Source: Turicimonas muris (lineage in GTDB: Bacteria; Pseudomonadota; Gammaproteobacteria; Burkholderiales; Burkholderiaceae_F). Taken from it: 64,000 bases of DNA. The position numbers and the translations under genes are program-made. A model generated the notes under the pieces. It was not told the origin of the DNA, searched no databases, and saw only the letters and a list, made by a program, of their open reading frames with translations. Within the stretch, counting starts at the first letter, position 1, and each line of letters begins with the position of its first letter. Shown here piece after piece: positions 21,109 through 32,287 of this stretch. The stretch is taken from assembly GCF_002221595.1 (NCBI RefSeq), contig NZ_NHMP01000003.1, positions 275,049-339,048 on the forward strand. Reading direction: 5' to 3'.

Positions 21109-21582
21109 CTAGATGTATTCGATGTCAATGATTTCGTATTCGCTTACACCGCCCGGGGCTTGAACTTCAGCTACATCGCCGATTGTCTTGCCGATCATTG
21201 CGCGTGCAATCGGGCTGGCAATGGAGATGCGATTGTTCTTTGTGTCGCTTTCATCATTACCGACGATTTGGAAACGCTGTTGAATACCGGTTTCAACGTC
21301 TTCAATGGTAACGGTAGCACTGAATACGACTTTTTCCGTTCCTTCCAAAGCTGCCGGATCAATAATCTGAAACTGAGAGATTTTGCTCTCTAACTCAGCA
21401 ATTCTTCCTTCAATAAAAGCCTGAGACTCTCTAGCTGCATCGTACTCAGCATTTTCAGAGAGGTCACCCTTCTCACGGGCCTCCGCAATCGCCTGGACAA
21501 CAGCGGGACGATCCTGGGTCTTCAGTCTGTTGAGTTCTGCCTTCAACAACTGAGCTCCTCTTACGGTAATTGGTATAGGCAT
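21109..21582 (-). CDS. greA: GreA transcript cleavage factor
   Basis: A 158-residue protein of standard length. The N-terminal coiled coil carries AREKGDLSENAEYDAARESQ, whose acidic residues activate cleavage in RNA polymerase, and the C-terminal FKBP-like domain ends EYEIIDIEYI. ATG 21582 is chosen over an upstream in-frame start (21642) because MPIPIT is the usual GreA N-terminus and GGAA lies upstream. Betaproteobacteria often have greA near carB, as here. Confidence 0.96.
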   Translation of the reverse strand: MPIPITVRGAQLLKAELNRLKTQDRPAVVQAIAEAREKGDLSENAEYDAARESQAFIEGRIAELESKISQFQIIDPAALEGTEKVVFSATVTIEDVETGIQQRFQIVGNDESDTKNNRISIASPIARAMIGKTIGDVAEVQAPGGVSEYEIIDIEYI

Positions 21583-21686
21583 TTTCGTGTTCCAAAAAAT
21601 TTGGGCGTCAATCGCCCAGTTCTTATATTTTCGATAGCCCAATATTAAACCATTCTTTGGAGAGTTGAGCCTGAGAAAATGAAACA

Positions 21687-21709
21687 GGCCTCCCCAAAAA
21701 GGAGAAGCC
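21687..21709 (-). terminator. Terminator-like hairpin after argF
   Basis: GGCCTCCCC (21687-21695) pairs with GGAGAAGCC (21701-21709), two of the pairs being G-U in RNA, around an A5 loop. On the minus strand the stem is followed by a T-rich TGTTTCATTTTC. Confidence 0.6.
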
Positions 21710-21724
21710 GTTAAAAATTGTTAA

Positions 21725-22729
21725 CTATGCTAAAGAAGAAACGAGCACAGCTTTAATTGTCGGAAGTCTGTTGCCAGCTTGCTGGAACACGATAGAGGCT
21801 GGAGACTCAAATACTTCTTCTGTGACTTCGATTCCGTCCTTGAGTTCCGGATAAGCTTCGATTACGGATTTGCCAACCTTTGTTTCAGTGTTGTGATAAG
21901 CCGGCAGGCAATGCATGAATTTAACATCCGGATTGCCGGAAGCTTCCATTAATTGGCGGTTAACTTGGTATGGAAGAAGAGCTTTAATTCTTTCGTCCCA
22001 AACTTCTTTCGGTTCGCCCATCGAAACCCAAATGTCAGTGTGAATGAAGTCAACACCGCGGACAGCTTCGACTGGATCTTCTGTCAAAAGAATTCTGGCG
22101 CCGGAGGCTTCGGCAAAGCTCTGGCATAAAGCCAAGAGTTCTTCATTCGGCCAATATTCCTTAGGAGCACCGATTCTTACATCCATCCCCATCTTCGCGC
22201 CGATCATCAGCAAAGAATTGCCGGTGTTGAATCTGGCATCGCCAAGATAAGCAAAGCTAATCTTTTTCCATGGTTTCTGGCAAGTTTCTTTCATTGTCAA
22301 CAGATCGCAGAGCATCTGTGTCGGATGCCATTCATCGGTCAAACCGTTAAAGACAGGAACGCCCGAGTATTCAGCCAATTCTTCAACAACTTCCTGAGAA
22401 AAGCCTCTGTATTCGATGGCATCGTACATAGAACCAAGAACACGGGCGGAATCTTTAATGCTTTCTTTATGACCGATCTGAGAGACGGACGGATCAAAGA
22501 AGGTTGTGTGGGCGCCTTGATCGTAGGCGGCGACCTCAAAAGCGCTTCTTGTACGAGTAGATGTTTTTTCAAAAATCAAAGCGATGCTCTTGCCGGTTAA
22601 CTGTCTAACTTCAGTGCCTGCTCTTTTTGCACGCTTTAAATCGGCTGCCAATTCAATAAGGTAATCAATTTCAGCCGGTGTGTGGTTTACCAGGCTCAAT
22701 AAGCTGCGGTTCTTTAAACTTGATGGCAT
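21725..22729 (-). CDS. argF: Ornithine carbamoyltransferase
   Basis: A 334-residue enzyme that makes citrulline from ornithine and carbamoyl phosphate. The carbamoyl-phosphate motif STRTRS, HPTQ and the ornithine loop FMHCLPAYH are all present. ATG 22729 has AGAGGATA upstream; the in-frame extension to 22774 falls in a hairpin. It directly follows carB, whose enzyme supplies carbamoyl phosphate. It could also act catabolically (arcB), but the absence of arcA/arcC here favours argF. Confidence 0.93.
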   Translation of the reverse strand: MPSSLKNRSLLSLVNHTPAEIDYLIELAADLKRAKRAGTEVRQLTGKSIALIFEKTSTRTRSAFEVAAYDQGAHTTFFDPSVSQIGHKESIKDSARVLGSMYDAIEYRGFSQEVVEELAEYSGVPVFNGLTDEWHPTQMLCDLLTMKETCQKPWKKISFAYLGDARFNTGNSLLMIGAKMGMDVRIGAPKEYWPNEELLALCQSFAEASGARILLTEDPVEAVRGVDFIHTDIWVSMGEPKEVWDERIKALLPYQVNRQLMEASGNPDVKFMHCLPAYHNTETKVGKSVIEAYPELKDGIEVTEEVFESPASIVFQQAGNRLPTIKAVLVSSLA

Positions 22730-22745
22730 GGGTATATCCTCTTTT

Positions 22746-22765
22746 GAGGACGCAAGAGCGTCCTC
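22746..22765 (-). repeat. Perfect hairpin in the carB-argF gap
   Basis: GAGGACGC (22746-22753) and GCGTCCTC (22758-22765) pair perfectly with a 4-base loop. On the minus strand the stem ends immediately before the argF Shine-Dalgarno (AGAGGA). It may influence argF translation or mRNA processing. Confidence 0.6.
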
Positions 22766-22777
22766 GATTAACAAAAA

Positions 22778-25700
22778 TTAAAATCTGTCCTTATGCAATT
22801 CCTGCAGGGAGTAAACATCCTGCTCGTGCATATGGCGAATACCTTCTACTACAGCTAAAGCATTAGCCATAGCGGTGTAGAAAGTCACATGGTTCGATAA
22901 GCTCGCAATACGGATTGCGGAAGCGTCCGCAATTTCAGTAGTATTTTCAGCAGCGACGGCGATAACCATTTGAATTGTGCCGTTCTTCAATTCATCCACA
23001 ACGTTCGGACGGCCTTCGGAAACCTTATTCACGATTTCGCACTTATAACCGGAATCCTGAATTACTTTAGCCGTTCCTCTGGTAGCAACAAGCTTATATC
23101 CGGCTTCGGTAAATTGTCTGGCCAATTCCGGCAAACGAGGTTTGTCCGAATCCTTAACGGAAATAAACACCGTTCCGGAACGAGGAATAGCGGAGTCGGC
23201 TCCTAACTGGCTCTTAAACAAAGCCTGTCCGAAGGACTGACCAACACCCATTACCTCACCGGTAGATCTCATTTCCGGGCCAAGGACCGGATCAACGCCC
23301 AAGAACTTTGCAAACGGGAATACGGCCTCTTTAACGCTGTAATGGTCGAGTTCGACTTCAACCGGCTTGCCCTGTTCTTCTAATGTCTGACCAACCATGC
23401 AACGGGCTGCAATTTTGGCCAGCTGCTGGCCGGTAGATTTAGAAACAAAAGGAACAGTTCTGGAAGCTCTCGGATTGACCTCAAGAACATAAATTTCCGG
23501 ATGGTCGGTAAAGGCATTCTGAATAGCAAATTGAACATTCATCAATCCAACCACATTCAGTGCTTTGGCCATAACACGCGTCTGACGCTTAACTTCTTCC
23601 ACAATCTTCGGATCTAAAGAATACGGAGGAATTGAGCAAGCGGAGTCACCGGAGTGGACACCGGCCTGCTCAATATGCTGCATTACTCCGCCGATTCTTA
23701 CTTCATTGCCGTCGGAGACCGCATCAATATCCATTTCGACTGCGTCATCCAGGAATCTGTCGAGAAGCACAGGAGAATCGAAAGTAACCTTAATAGCTTC
23801 TCTCATGTAACGTTCAAGAGAGCTTCTTTCGTGAACGATATCCATGGCCCGGCCGCCGAGAACGTAACTTGGACGAACGACGAGAGGATAGCCGATTTCT
23901 TCAGCCATTCTGATGGCTTCATCTTCGGTTCTTGCCGTTCTGTTAGGCGGCTGACGAAGTCCCAATTGCTGGAGAAGATGTTGGAACCTCTCACGGTCTT
24001 CAGCAATATCGATGGAGTCGGGTGTTGTTCCGATAATCTTGACGCCGTTAGCTTCCAGAGCACGAGCCAATTTCAGCGGAGTTTGCCCGCCGTACTGAAC
24101 GATAACACCTTCCGGTTTTTCGATATTGATAATCTCCAGCACATCTTCGAGAGTGACAGGTTCGAAATAGAGTCTGTCGCTGGTATCGTAGTCAGTGGAG
24201 ACTGTTTCCGGATTGCAGTTGACCATAATGGTCTCATAGCCGTCTTCGCGGAGAGCCATTGCTGCGTGAACGCAGCAGTAATCGAATTCGATACCTTGTC
24301 CGATTCGGTTAGGACCGCCGCCGAGCACCATGATCTTGCGGCGGTTTGTCGGATTCGCTTCATTTTCTTCCTCGTAAGTGGAGTACATGTAAGCGGTATC
24401 CGTCGGGAATTCTCCGGCACAAGTATCAACTCGCTTGTATACCGGGCGAATGCCCAAAGAATGACGATAGTTTCTGACATCATCTTCTTTAACATTAAGA
24501 AGCTTAGCCAGTCTTCTGTCAGAGAATCCTTTTCTCTTCAAGAAGTACATTTCGTCTTTGGTGATCTGATCCAAAGAAGTTTCTTTGATTCTTTCTTCGA
24601 TATCTACCAATTCTTTAATCTGAGCGAGGAACCACGGGTCGATCTTTGTCGCGTGATAGGCATCGGTGACGCTGTAACCGAGACGGAAAGCATCTGCCAA
24701 ATACCACAGTCTTTCAGGTCCGGGTTCACTGATTTCATGGTGAATGGTAGTTCTGTCGGTTGAAATCTCATTAAGCCCGTCTTTACCTGTTTCCAAGCCT
24801 CTCAATGCTTTTTGGAGGGATTCTTGGAAGGTACGGCCGATGGCCATAACTTCACCGACGGACTTCATTTGAGTAGTCAGGCGTTTGTCAGCTTTGGGGA
24901 ATTTTTCAAAAGCAAAACGCGGTGCCTTGACTACGACGTAGTCGATAGTCGGTTCAAAAGAAGCTGGTGTTAAACCGCCGGTAATATCATTCTTCAGTTC
25001 ATCCAAAGTGTAGCCGACGGCTAATTTCGCTGCAATCTTGGCAATCGGAAAACCGGTTGCTTTAGAAGCTAAAGCGGAAGAGCGGGAAACACGAGGATTC
25101 ATTTCGATGACAACCAAGCGGCCGTCTTTCGGATTGACTGCAAACTGAACGTTAGATCCGCCAGTGTCTACACCGATTTCTCGAAGAATGGCGATAGAGG
25201 CGTCACGCATGATCTGATATTCTTTATCAGTCAGCGTTTGGGCCGGGGCAACGGTAATGGAGTCTCCGGTATGAATACCCATCGGATCTAAGTTTTCGAT
25301 GGAACAAATAATGATGCAGTTATCCTTAGAATCTCGGACGACTTCCATCTCGTACTCTTTCCAGCCAAGAAGGGATTCTTCGATCAAAAGCTCGTGAGTC
25401 GGAGACAATTCCAACCCGCGTGTGCAGATCTGCACGAACTCTTCCATGTTGTAAGCAATTCCGCCGCCGGAGCCTCCGAGTGTAAAACTCGGACGGATAA
25501 TGGCAGGGAATCCGATCTTAGATTGAACCTTAAGAGCTTCGTCCAAGGAGTAAGCGATTCCGGAGCGGGCGCTTCCAAGACCGAGCTTTTCCATCGCTTC
25601 TTTGAATTTCAAACGATCTTCGGCCTTTTCAATAGCGGCCGGAGAGGCACCGATAAGTTCAATGCCGTGTTTTTCCAAAACACCGGATTTAGAAAGTTCC

Positions 25701-25999
25701 ATGGCGCAGTTCAATGCTGTCTGCCCGCCCATGGTCGGAAGAATGGCGTCCGGTCTTTCTTTTTCAATAATTTTCTCTAAGACAGCCGGAGTAATCGGTT
25801 CGATATAAGTTGCATCAGCTGTCTGAGGGTCAGTCATAATGGTCGCCGGATTGCTGTTGACCAAAATAACCCGATAGCCCTCTTCTCTTAAAGCTTTACA
25901 AGCCTGAGCACCTGAATAGTCGAACTCACAGGCTTGGCCGATCACGATAGGACCGGCACCGATGATAAGAATAGACTTAATGTCTGTGCGCTTTGGCAT
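22778..25999 (-). CDS. carB: Carbamoyl-phosphate synthase large subunit
   Basis: A 1073-residue enzyme that makes carbamoyl phosphate from bicarbonate, ATP and ammonia passed from CarA. It has two homologous ATP-grasp halves ([18 protein letters not shown] in the first, [18 protein letters not shown] in the second) and an allosteric MGS-type C-terminal domain ([16 protein letters not shown]). It feeds pyrimidine and arginine synthesis and could supply HypF. It lies downstream of gmhA and upstream of argF on the same strand. Confidence 0.97.
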   Translation of the reverse strand: MPKRTDIKSILIIGAGPIVIGQACEFDYSGAQACKALREEGYRVILVNSNPATIMTDPQTADATYIEPITPAVLEKIIEKERPDAILPTMGGQTALNCAMELSKSGVLEKHGIELIGASPAAIEKAEDRLKFKEAMEKLGLGSARSGIAYSLDEALKVQSKIGFPAIIRPSFTLGGSGGGIAYNMEEFVQICTRGLELSPTHELLIEESLLGWKEYEMEVVRDSKDNCIIICSIENLDPMGIHTGDSITVAPAQTLTDKEYQIMRDASIAILREIGVDTGGSNVQFAVNPKDGRLVVIEMNPRVSRSSALASKATGFPIAKIAAKLAVGYTLDELKNDITGGLTPASFEPTIDYVVVKAPRFAFEKFPKADKRLTTQMKSVGEVMAIGRTFQESLQKALRGLETGKDGLNEISTDRTTIHHEISEPGPERLWYLADAFRLGYSVTDAYHATKIDPWFLAQIKELVDIEERIKETSLDQITKDEMYFLKRKGFSDRRLAKLLNVKEDDVRNYRHSLGIRPVYKRVDTCAGEFPTDTAYMYSTYEEENEANPTNRRKIMVLGGGPNRIGQGIEFDYCCVHAAMALREDGYETIMVNCNPETVSTDYDTSDRLYFEPVTLEDVLEIINIEKPEGVIVQYGGQTPLKLARALEANGVKIIGTTPDSIDIAEDRERFQHLLQQLGLRQPPNRTARTEDEAIRMAEEIGYPLVVRPSYVLGGRAMDIVHERSSLERYMREAIKVTFDSPVLLDRFLDDAVEMDIDAVSDGNEVRIGGVMQHIEQAGVHSGDSACSIPPYSLDPKIVEEVKRQTRVMAKALNVVGLMNVQFAIQNAFTDHPEIYVLEVNPRASRTVPFVSKSTGQQLAKIAARCMVGQTLEEQGKPVEVELDHYSVKEAVFPFAKFLGVDPVLGPEMRSTGEVMGVGQSFGQALFKSQLGADSAIPRSGTVFISVKDSDKPRLPELARQFTEAGYKLVATRGTAKVIQDSGYKCEIVNKVSEGRPNVVDELKNGTIQMVIAVAAENTTEIADASAIRIASLSNHVTFYTAMANALAVVEGIRHMHEQDVYSLQELHKDRF

Positions 26000-26012
26000 A
26001 ATTTTCTATTCC

Positions 26013-26606
26013 TTAATTCTTTGCTGAGGCTAATCCGCCTTCGATTAATTCAATAAGAATGTGAATGACCTTAATATGCAGTTCCTGAACTCTGTCGGCG
26101 AATCTTCCGCCGGGAGTTACGACAGCGACATCAGCCAATCTGCAAATCTGACTGTCAGGTTTTCCTGTTAAAGCAACGACCTTGATCCCGAGCTTACGGG
26201 CTTCTTCAGCGGCTCTTACCACGTTTTTACTTGTCCCGCTGGTAGTGATGGCAAGAAGAACATCACCTTTTCTACCGACAGCTTTCAAGTAACGAGAGAA
26301 GACTTCTTCGTAACCGTAGTCATTGCCAACACAAGACATATGCGAAGGGTCGCTCATAGATACCGCTCCGATAGGGTCGCGATCTAAGCGGAAGCGACCG
26401 GAGAGTTCTTCAGCAAAATGCATAGAGTCGCATAGGGAGCCTCCATTGCCGCAAGAGAGAATCTTTCCTCCGTGTTTGAGCGATTCGATCATTACCTGAG
26501 CTGCTCTCACAATCTCCTGCTGAACATTCTCATTTACAAGGAGATTATCAAGTGCCTCTTTTGCCTCAGCTAACGCTGTTTTGACTGTGTCCAATTGGCT
26601 TATCAT
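26013..26606 (-). CDS. gmhA: Phosphoheptose isomerase (SIS domain)
   Basis: A 197-residue protein that closely matches GmhA: GGKILSCGNGGSLCDSMHFAEELSGRFR, split by the usual CGNGGS phosphosugar loop, then HMSCVGNDYGYEEVFSRY, ITTSGTSKNV and DRVQELHIKVIHILIELIE with the catalytic histidine. It converts sedoheptulose 7-phosphate to heptose 7-phosphate for lipopolysaccharide core. DiaA is a related alternative, but the CVGND and HIKVIHILI segments favour GmhA. It begins one base after the carA stop, and its presence between carA and carB is odd. Confidence 0.85.
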   Translation of the reverse strand: MISQLDTVKTALAEAKEALDNLLVNENVQQEIVRAAQVMIESLKHGGKILSCGNGGSLCDSMHFAEELSGRFRLDRDPIGAVSMSDPSHMSCVGNDYGYEEVFSRYLKAVGRKGDVLLAITTSGTSKNVVRAAEEARKLGIKVVALTGKPDSQICRLADVAVVTPGGRFADRVQELHIKVIHILIELIEGGLASAKN

Positions 26607-26607
26607 T

Positions 26608-27795
26608 TTAATTTTTTGCCTGCTTAATAAGGTCTAAAAAGCGATCAAAGAGATCCTGAATATCATGAGGTCCCGGACTGGCTTCAGGGTGTCCCTGGAA
26701 GCAGAATACGGGAGCGTCGGTCAATTCAAAACCTTGCAAGGAACCGTCAAATAAAGATTTATGGGTTACTTTGGTATTTGCCGGAAGCGTTTTTTCATCA
26801 ACCATAAAACCGTGATTCTGACTAGTGATGTAAACCTTATTAGTCTTAACATCAACAACAGGATGATTTGCACCGTGATGGCCGAACTTCATCTTCCGTG
26901 TATCGCCGCCGCAGGCCAAACCAAGAATCTGATGACCCAAGCAAATACCGAATAGAGGAATTTTTGCTTCAATAGCCTTTTTCGCTACTTCGATAGCGTA
27001 TTCACAAGGAGCAGGATCTCCAGGACCATTAGATAAGAAGATACCGTCCGGACTCAATGCCATTGCTTCTTCAAAGGTCGTTTGAGCCGGCACAACGGTG
27101 ACTTTAATGCCACGATCAGCCAACAGACGAAGAATATTTTCTTTAATGCCGAAATCCCACGCAACCACTCGGTAAGGATAGGCATCTAAGTGTCTCATGC
27201 CCGGGCGTCCCCAGCCATTATCAATTTGCCAAGTCCCCTCGGACCATTGATATCTGTAATCACTAGTCACCACCTTGGCCAAATCCTGGCCGTTCATCAC
27301 AGGGGCGTCGGCAGCCGCTTTGCGGGCTGCGTTAAGCTCTTCGTCCGTAAGCTTTCCCTCTGAAGCTGCGACAATGCAACCGGGTTGAGCCCCCTTCGTA
27401 CGAAGAATACGGGTTAAACGTCGAGTATCAATATCGGCAATGGATACAATTCCATGCTGTTTCAAATACTCTCCGAGACTTCTCTGACTTCTCCAATTAG
27501 AAACTACAGAAGATTCGTCACGGATAATCAAACCGCTTGCAAAGATAGTTCGGGATTCAGCGTCGTCCTGATTGACGCCTACATTGCCGATATGCGGATA
27601 AGTGAGGGTAACGAGCTGACCCTTGTAAGAAGGATCCGTGAGAATTTCTTGATAACCGGTCATTGCAGTGTTGAAAACGACTTCACCAATCGTCATACCA
27701 GGAACACCGATAGACCTTCCTTTAAAAACAGCTCCGTCTGCAAGCACTAAGGCAGCTTCAGGTCGGGTGTCATTAATTAATTTGTTATTCACCAT
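26608..27795 (-). CDS. carA: Carbamoyl-phosphate synthase small subunit
   Basis: A 395-residue glutamine amidotransferase subunit that delivers ammonia to CarB. The N-terminal CPSase domain starts [12 protein letters not shown]. The C-terminal class-I amidotransferase domain has SNGPGDP, the catalytic cysteine in [13 protein letters not shown] and a histidine in [18 protein letters not shown] 27795 has GGAG close upstream (3 bases); GTG one codon later is also possible. It is the first gene of carA-gmhA-carB-argF. Confidence 0.96.
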   Translation of the reverse strand: MVNNKLINDTRPEAALVLADGAVFKGRSIGVPGMTIGEVVFNTAMTGYQEILTDPSYKGQLVTLTYPHIGNVGVNQDDAESRTIFASGLIIRDESSVVSNWRSQRSLGEYLKQHGIVSIADIDTRRLTRILRTKGAQPGCIVAASEGKLTDEELNAARKAAADAPVMNGQDLAKVVTSDYRYQWSEGTWQIDNGWGRPGMRHLDAYPYRVVAWDFGIKENILRLLADRGIKVTVVPAQTTFEEAMALSPDGIFLSNGPGDPAPCEYAIEVAKKAIEAKIPLFGICLGHQILGLACGGDTRKMKFGHHGANHPVVDVKTNKVYITSQNHGFMVDEKTLPANTKVTHKSLFDGSLQGFELTDAPVFCFQGHPEASPGPHDIQDLFDRFLDLIKQAKN

Positions 27796-28095
27796 GACTC
27801 CGTAATGCCACCGAGACGCCGTTTCGGTCCCGGTCGCAGGATAAAAATATTTTGTTAAAGTTCATAGGGCACAGGGATGCCTTATAAACTTTTCGATTAT
27901 ATCAATGGGTCCCTCCTAACCCTTTTTCTCGACTAAGAATTTTCCCGAGACCTTTGCAGGTTAATCACTCCGCGTTTTCCCAGCAGGGAGAGACGCTAAA
28001 AGACCCAATTTTGTTGATGACATACTGAAAAAGTATCTCTAAGTTTTAAAATTAAAAGATTGATTTTCCATATAGATGAAAAACGAAAAAGAATC
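27796..28095. promoter_or_regulatory. Divergent promoter region between carA and tal
   Basis: A 300-base AT-rich gap between divergent genes. On the minus strand TTGATATAAT lies about 100 bases before carA, leaving a long leader that contains a small ACCGA/TCGGT hairpin. This would suit arginine or pyrimidine control, but I see no clear operator. No RNA gene or coding frame is evident. Confidence 0.35.
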
Positions 28096-29037
28096 ATGAA
28101 TCAGTTACAGGCTTTATCTCAATACACAACTATTGTGGCCGACACCGGTGATATTGACTCCATCGCCAAAATTCATCCACAGGATGCGACTACAAATCCT
28201 TCTCTTATTCTTAAGGCCGCGAAAAACTCGGCTTATAAAAAATTGCTTCTTCGAGCCGTGCAAGAAGGTAAAGATATCGAAGATGCTGCAGACAGGGTTC
28301 TCGTCAACTTCGGAACTGAAATTCTGAAATACGTCCGCGGAAGAGTCTCAACTGAAGTTGATGCACGCCTGTCTTTCGATACTGACAAAACTGTTGAAAA
28401 GGCCAGAAAGCTGATTTCTCTCTACAAAGAAGCCGGAGTCGATCCCGACAGAGTATTAATCAAAATAGCCGCTACTTGGGAAGGCGTGCAGGCAGCAAAG
28501 ATTTTGCAAGCTGAAGGCATCCACTGTAACCTGACGTTAATTTTTTCTCTCGTGCAGGCAGAAATAGCTTCCCAAGCCGGAGCCACTCTAATCTCACCTT
28601 TTGTCGGCCGCATATACGACTGGCATAAAAAGAATGCCGGAGCTGACTGGGACGAAAGAGCAAACAAGGGTACGCAAGATCCCGGAGTTAAGAGCGTCAA
28701 ATTGATTTTTGAAAGGCTCAAAGGTGTTGGGTCTAAGACAGAAATTATGGGAGCGAGCTTTAGAAATAAGGAACAGATTCTTGCTCTTGCCGGCTGCGAT
28801 TTACTGACAATTTCTCCTGCTTTAATCTCAGAGTTGGAAAATTGTTCTGCTCCGGTGGAACAGAGAATCTTCAAAGAAGCAGTCCCTTCATTGAAATGCG
28901 AAGAAATCAGCCACGCTGATTTCCTCTTTACAATGTGCGCAGACAAAATGGCTACTGAAAAGCTTAACGAAGGAATTTGTGCTTTCGTAGCCGATACCCT
29001 AAAGCTGAAAGAATTGCTCTTAACGCTGCAGGCTTAA
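28096..29037 (+). CDS. tal: Transaldolase
   Basis: A 313-residue enzyme of the non-oxidative pentose phosphate pathway. It matches the long TalA/TalB form: LSQYTTIVADTGDI at the N-terminus, DATTNPSLIL, the Schiff-base lysine in DRVLIKIAATWEG and the SPFVGRIYDWHKK segment. ATG 28096 is chosen because it reproduces the family N-terminus; an in-frame ATG at 28060 adds 12 unrelated residues. It produces sedoheptulose 7-phosphate, the substrate of the nearby GmhA. Confidence 0.95.
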   Translation: MNQLQALSQYTTIVADTGDIDSIAKIHPQDATTNPSLILKAAKNSAYKKLLLRAVQEGKDIEDAADRVLVNFGTEILKYVRGRVSTEVDARLSFDTDKTVEKARKLISLYKEAGVDPDRVLIKIAATWEGVQAAKILQAEGIHCNLTLIFSLVQAEIASQAGATLISPFVGRIYDWHKKNAGADWDERANKGTQDPGVKSVKLIFERLKGVGSKTEIMGASFRNKEQILALAGCDLLTISPALISELENCSAPVEQRIFKEAVPSLKCEEISHADFLFTMCADKMATEKLNEGICAFVADTLKLKELLLTLQA

Positions 29038-29058
29038 TTTATTTATTTGAGGAAAGAC

Positions 29059-29691
29059 ATGTTTTCAGCAGATATGAAGGGCTCCCTTTTTCTTGTCTCC
29101 GCACCGAGCGGAGCAGGAAAGTCCTCTTTGGTCAATGCGCTTTTAGAAAAAGTTAAAGGCATTGAACTTTCCATTTCTACAACAACCCGCGCTCCACGTC
29201 CCGGCGAACTCGACGGCCGCGAATACAACTTCACAACCGTTGAAAAATTTCTAGAAGCAAAAGAAAAAGGCGAATTTCTTGAATCCGCATTAGTTCACGG
29301 GAACTACTACGGCACCAGCAAAAAGTGGATTGAAGAGAAAATGAAGGAAGGAACCGACGTTCTTCTTGAAATCGACTGGCAAGGCGCCTTTCAGGTTAGA
29401 GATATCTTCCCGGAAGCGGTAACAATTTTTATCCTTCCTCCTTCCATTAAGTCATTGGAGGAGAGGCTCCATAAGCGCGGACAGGACTCCGAAGACACTA
29501 TTACACGCAGACTGTTGGGTGCAGGTGCTGAAATGGTGCATGCTAAGGACTTCCAGTTCGTTATAATTAATGAAGTTTTTGAAACGGCTCTTGATGAGTT
29601 CCGTTCTGTCGTTATCGGAAGCAGACTTCGCTTTAAGAAGCAGTATGCTCGCCGGACAGATGTTTTCATTCAGCTTGGTATCCCAAGCTAA
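29059..29691 (+). CDS. gmk: Guanylate kinase
   Basis: A 210-residue kinase converting GMP to GDP. Walker [13 protein letters not shown] is near residue 15, then the GMP-binding [18 protein letters not shown] and [15 protein letters not shown] 29059 has GAGGAAA at 29049-29055; the in-frame TTG at 29047 overlaps that site. It precedes rpoZ and spoT, a conserved guanine-nucleotide cluster. Confidence 0.96.
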   Translation: MFSADMKGSLFLVSAPSGAGKSSLVNALLEKVKGIELSISTTTRAPRPGELDGREYNFTTVEKFLEAKEKGEFLESALVHGNYYGTSKKWIEEKMKEGTDVLLEIDWQGAFQVRDIFPEAVTIFILPPSIKSLEERLHKRGQDSEDTITRRLLGAGAEMVHAKDFQFVIINEVFETALDEFRSVVIGSRLRFKKQYARRTDVFIQLGIPS

Positions 29692-29713
29692 TTTTTATTG
29701 GACTATTGATTAA

Positions 29714-29914
29714 ATGGCACGTATCACCGTTGAAGATTGTTTAAAAAAGATCCCTAACCGTTTCCAAATGGTTTTGGTAGCAGCATGCAGAGCACGCCAG
29801 TTGTCCCAAGGCCATGCTCCTAAGATTGAATGCAAAGATAAAGCCAGTGTTGCCGCTCTAAGAGAAATTGCTGAGGGCGTAACCGGTTTAGAGATGCTCA
29901 ATAAGATAAAGTAA
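29714..29914 (+). CDS. rpoZ: RNA polymerase omega subunit
   Basis: A 66-residue protein beginning [20 protein letters not shown], the conserved omega N-terminus, with [11 protein letters not shown] following. Omega assists beta' folding and forms part of a ppGpp site on the polymerase. It sits between gmk and spoT. Confidence 0.96.
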   Translation: MARITVEDCLKKIPNRFQMVLVAACRARQLSQGHAPKIECKDKASVAALREIAEGVTGLEMLNKIK

Positions 29915-29958
29915 GACAATAAAACTAAACATCAAAAATTCAGCCAAGGGGATTATTC

Positions 29959-32271
29959 ATGAGCGTCTCTGTTTCTTCGGTCCAAGACAACACTTTTAGT
30001 TTCGCAAAAAAGACGGCTGACGCAATAAAAAGAGCCGTTGGTCTGGATACGCCGAAGAAACCTGAGCCTCAGCCGGCTCCCCCCGCGGGAGCCATCCCTG
30101 CTGAAAAAGTTAATCCTGTAGCCTCGGCTAATGCATTGGCCGAGCGCTGCAGACTTTATTTGTCGAGTTCCGACGTCAACAAAATCCGTGAAGCTTTCCG
30201 CTATGCTGACCAAGCGCACCTCGGTCAGTTTAGAAATTCCGGAGCTCCCTACATCACTCACCCCATCGCCGTTGCGGAAATTCTTGCTTCCTGGCATATG
30301 GATGCTCAAGTTATTGAGGCCGGACTGATGCATGACGTGTTAGAAGACACGGCGATCAGCAAAATTGAGATGAGCGAAAAGTTCGGTATTAAGGTAGCTG
30401 AACTCGTTGACGGTGTCTCCAAACTTGACAAACTTAAGTTTTCTTCGAATGAGGAAGCTCAGGCAGAGAGCTTTCACAAAATGCTTCTGGCGATGTCCCG
30501 CGATGTGCGGGTCATTTTGATTAAGCTTGCCGACCGCATTCACAATATGCGCACCTTAGGCGCCGTCAAACCTCACAAAAAATTCAGAATTGCTAAAGAA
30601 ACGATGGAAATTTATGTTCCGATCGCAAACCGATTAGGACTTTATTCTGTCTATCGTGAGCTTGCCGACGTCAGCTTTTCTTTTATGTACCCGATTCGTC
30701 ATCGAGTACTGAAAGAGGCCGTAGAAAAATCCAGAGCACGAAGAAAACAAGCTTTAGAACAGATTTCTCATGAAGTCAGCGATGCGCTGGCCCGAAACAA
30801 AATTAGAGGCGACGTTCAAGATAAAAATAAAGGTCTATGGCGTATCTATTCGAAGATGAAAGAGCGCAAGATCAAATTCAGTGAAGTTTTAGACGTTCAC
30901 AGCTTCCGGCTTTGTGTTCCCACAAGAGACGACTGCTACCGTGCGTTAGGCGTTATTCACGCACTCTATAAGCCGGTCCCAGGTCGATTCAAAGACTTTA
31001 TTGCTATTCCCAAAGCTAACGGGTATCAAAGTCTTCACACAACGGTTTTAGGTCCCAAAGGCCTTCCTGTTGAATTCCAGATCCGCACGGAAGAGATGCA
31101 CCATATTTGTGAAGACGGCATTACTGCACATTGGCTTTACAAAGATCGCGGAGAATCTTCTTCTCTGCAGAAGTCTACTCAATCATGGCTTGAAAGCCTT
31201 CTGGAAATTCAGCGGCAGAGCGGCACTTCTTTGGAATTCATGGAGAATATTAAAGTTGATATCTCTCCTGAACACGTCTACGTCTTTACGCCTAAAGGTA
31301 AGATTCTTCAGCTCCCGAAAGGATCCACCGCCGTTGACTTTGCCTACCAAATCCACTCGGATGTAGGCAACACCTGCATCGGCTGCCGCATTAACAGTGA
31401 GCCTGCTCTTCTGAGCAGAGAGCTGAAGAACGGAGAAATGGTTGAAATCATCACCGGCACAACCCCTTCTCCGAACCCGCAGTGGCTCAGCTCAGTCAGA
31501 ACCGGCCGAGCAAGGGCAGAGATCCGTCAGTTCCTCAGACAGCTTTCCGATGAAGGCAGCGTTAAGTCTGCCAATATTCTTCTGACTAATGCAGCCAAGC
31601 AGCAAAAACTTCCGTTGGCTCAGATCACGGATCATGATTGGCTACGTGTTTGCAAGAGCAATGGATTTGAATCTAAAAATGATCTTCTTTCCGCTGTCGG
31701 CCGCGGTTTAAAAGATGCATCACTGATAGCTCATCAGCTAACTTCTTCCATCACGCTGGGACGCGCTGACTCTTCTGAAAAGCAACCGGCAGTTCTCGAT
31801 CTTCACGGCAGAGGATACAATCTTGCGCCCTGCTGCACTCCGGTTCCTGAGGATCCCATCCAAGGACATTTCATTAAGGCCACTAATACTGTTCACATTC
31901 ATAGAAGTGATTGCTCTCACTGTCAAAGAGGATATCGTGTAGATCCGGAAAACTGGCAGGAAATGTCGTGGAACCCAACTTGCAAAGAAACTTTCAGTGC
32001 TAAGCTAGATGCGGAAATTACAGAGACTCATGCAACCCTAGAAAAAATCACGGGTCAGATTGCGAAGGCTCAATCCAGCATCAGCGGTTTCTCTTTAACC
32101 GAATTGAGTCCTACGGCCTCCAAGGTTACATTAACCATTCAAATCAAAGACGGCAAGCATCTGCAGAAGATCATCAATGCTCTTCGCGCTATTCCTGCAG
32201 TAAGACTTGTTAGTAGACATCTTGAAAAAGACTTAGCTATGAAACCGGTTGACGTTGAAGAAGAGGAATAG
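29959..32271 (+). CDS. spoT: Bifunctional (p)ppGpp synthetase/hydrolase SpoT
   Basis: A 770-residue Rel/Spo homologue. The HD hydrolase is intact (H101, H125-D126 in HDVLEDT). In the synthetase domain the RFKD motif at 343-346 is the RxKD form found in bifunctional enzymes rather than the ExDD form of RelA, and GYQSLH follows. A TGS domain (VYVFTPKGKILQLPKGST) and a C-terminal ACT domain are present. The first 55 residues are a Pro/Ala-rich extension. Translation begins after AAGGGG. Confidence 0.95.
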   Translation: MSVSVSSVQDNTFSFAKKTADAIKRAVGLDTPKKPEPQPAPPAGAIPAEKVNPVASANALAERCRLYLSSSDVNKIREAFRYADQAHLGQFRNSGAPYITHPIAVAEILASWHMDAQVIEAGLMHDVLEDTAISKIEMSEKFGIKVAELVDGVSKLDKLKFSSNEEAQAESFHKMLLAMSRDVRVILIKLADRIHNMRTLGAVKPHKKFRIAKETMEIYVPIANRLGLYSVYRELADVSFSFMYPIRHRVLKEAVEKSRARRKQALEQISHEVSDALARNKIRGDVQDKNKGLWRIYSKMKERKIKFSEVLDVHSFRLCVPTRDDCYRALGVIHALYKPVPGRFKDFIAIPKANGYQSLHTTVLGPKGLPVEFQIRTEEMHHICEDGITAHWLYKDRGESSSLQKSTQSWLESLLEIQRQSGTSLEFMENIKVDISPEHVYVFTPKGKILQLPKGSTAVDFAYQIHSDVGNTCIGCRINSEPALLSRELKNGEMVEIITGTTPSPNPQWLSSVRTGRARAEIRQFLRQLSDEGSVKSANILLTNAAKQQKLPLAQITDHDWLRVCKSNGFESKNDLLSAVGRGLKDASLIAHQLTSSITLGRADSSEKQPAVLDLHGRGYNLAPCCTPVPEDPIQGHFIKATNTVHIHRSDCSHCQRGYRVDPENWQEMSWNPTCKETFSAKLDAEITETHATLEKITGQIAKAQSSISGFSLTELSPTASKVTLTIQIKDGKHLQKIINALRAIPAVRLVSRHLEKDLAMKPVDVEEEE

Positions 32272-32287
32272 ACTTTTTTCCCACTAA

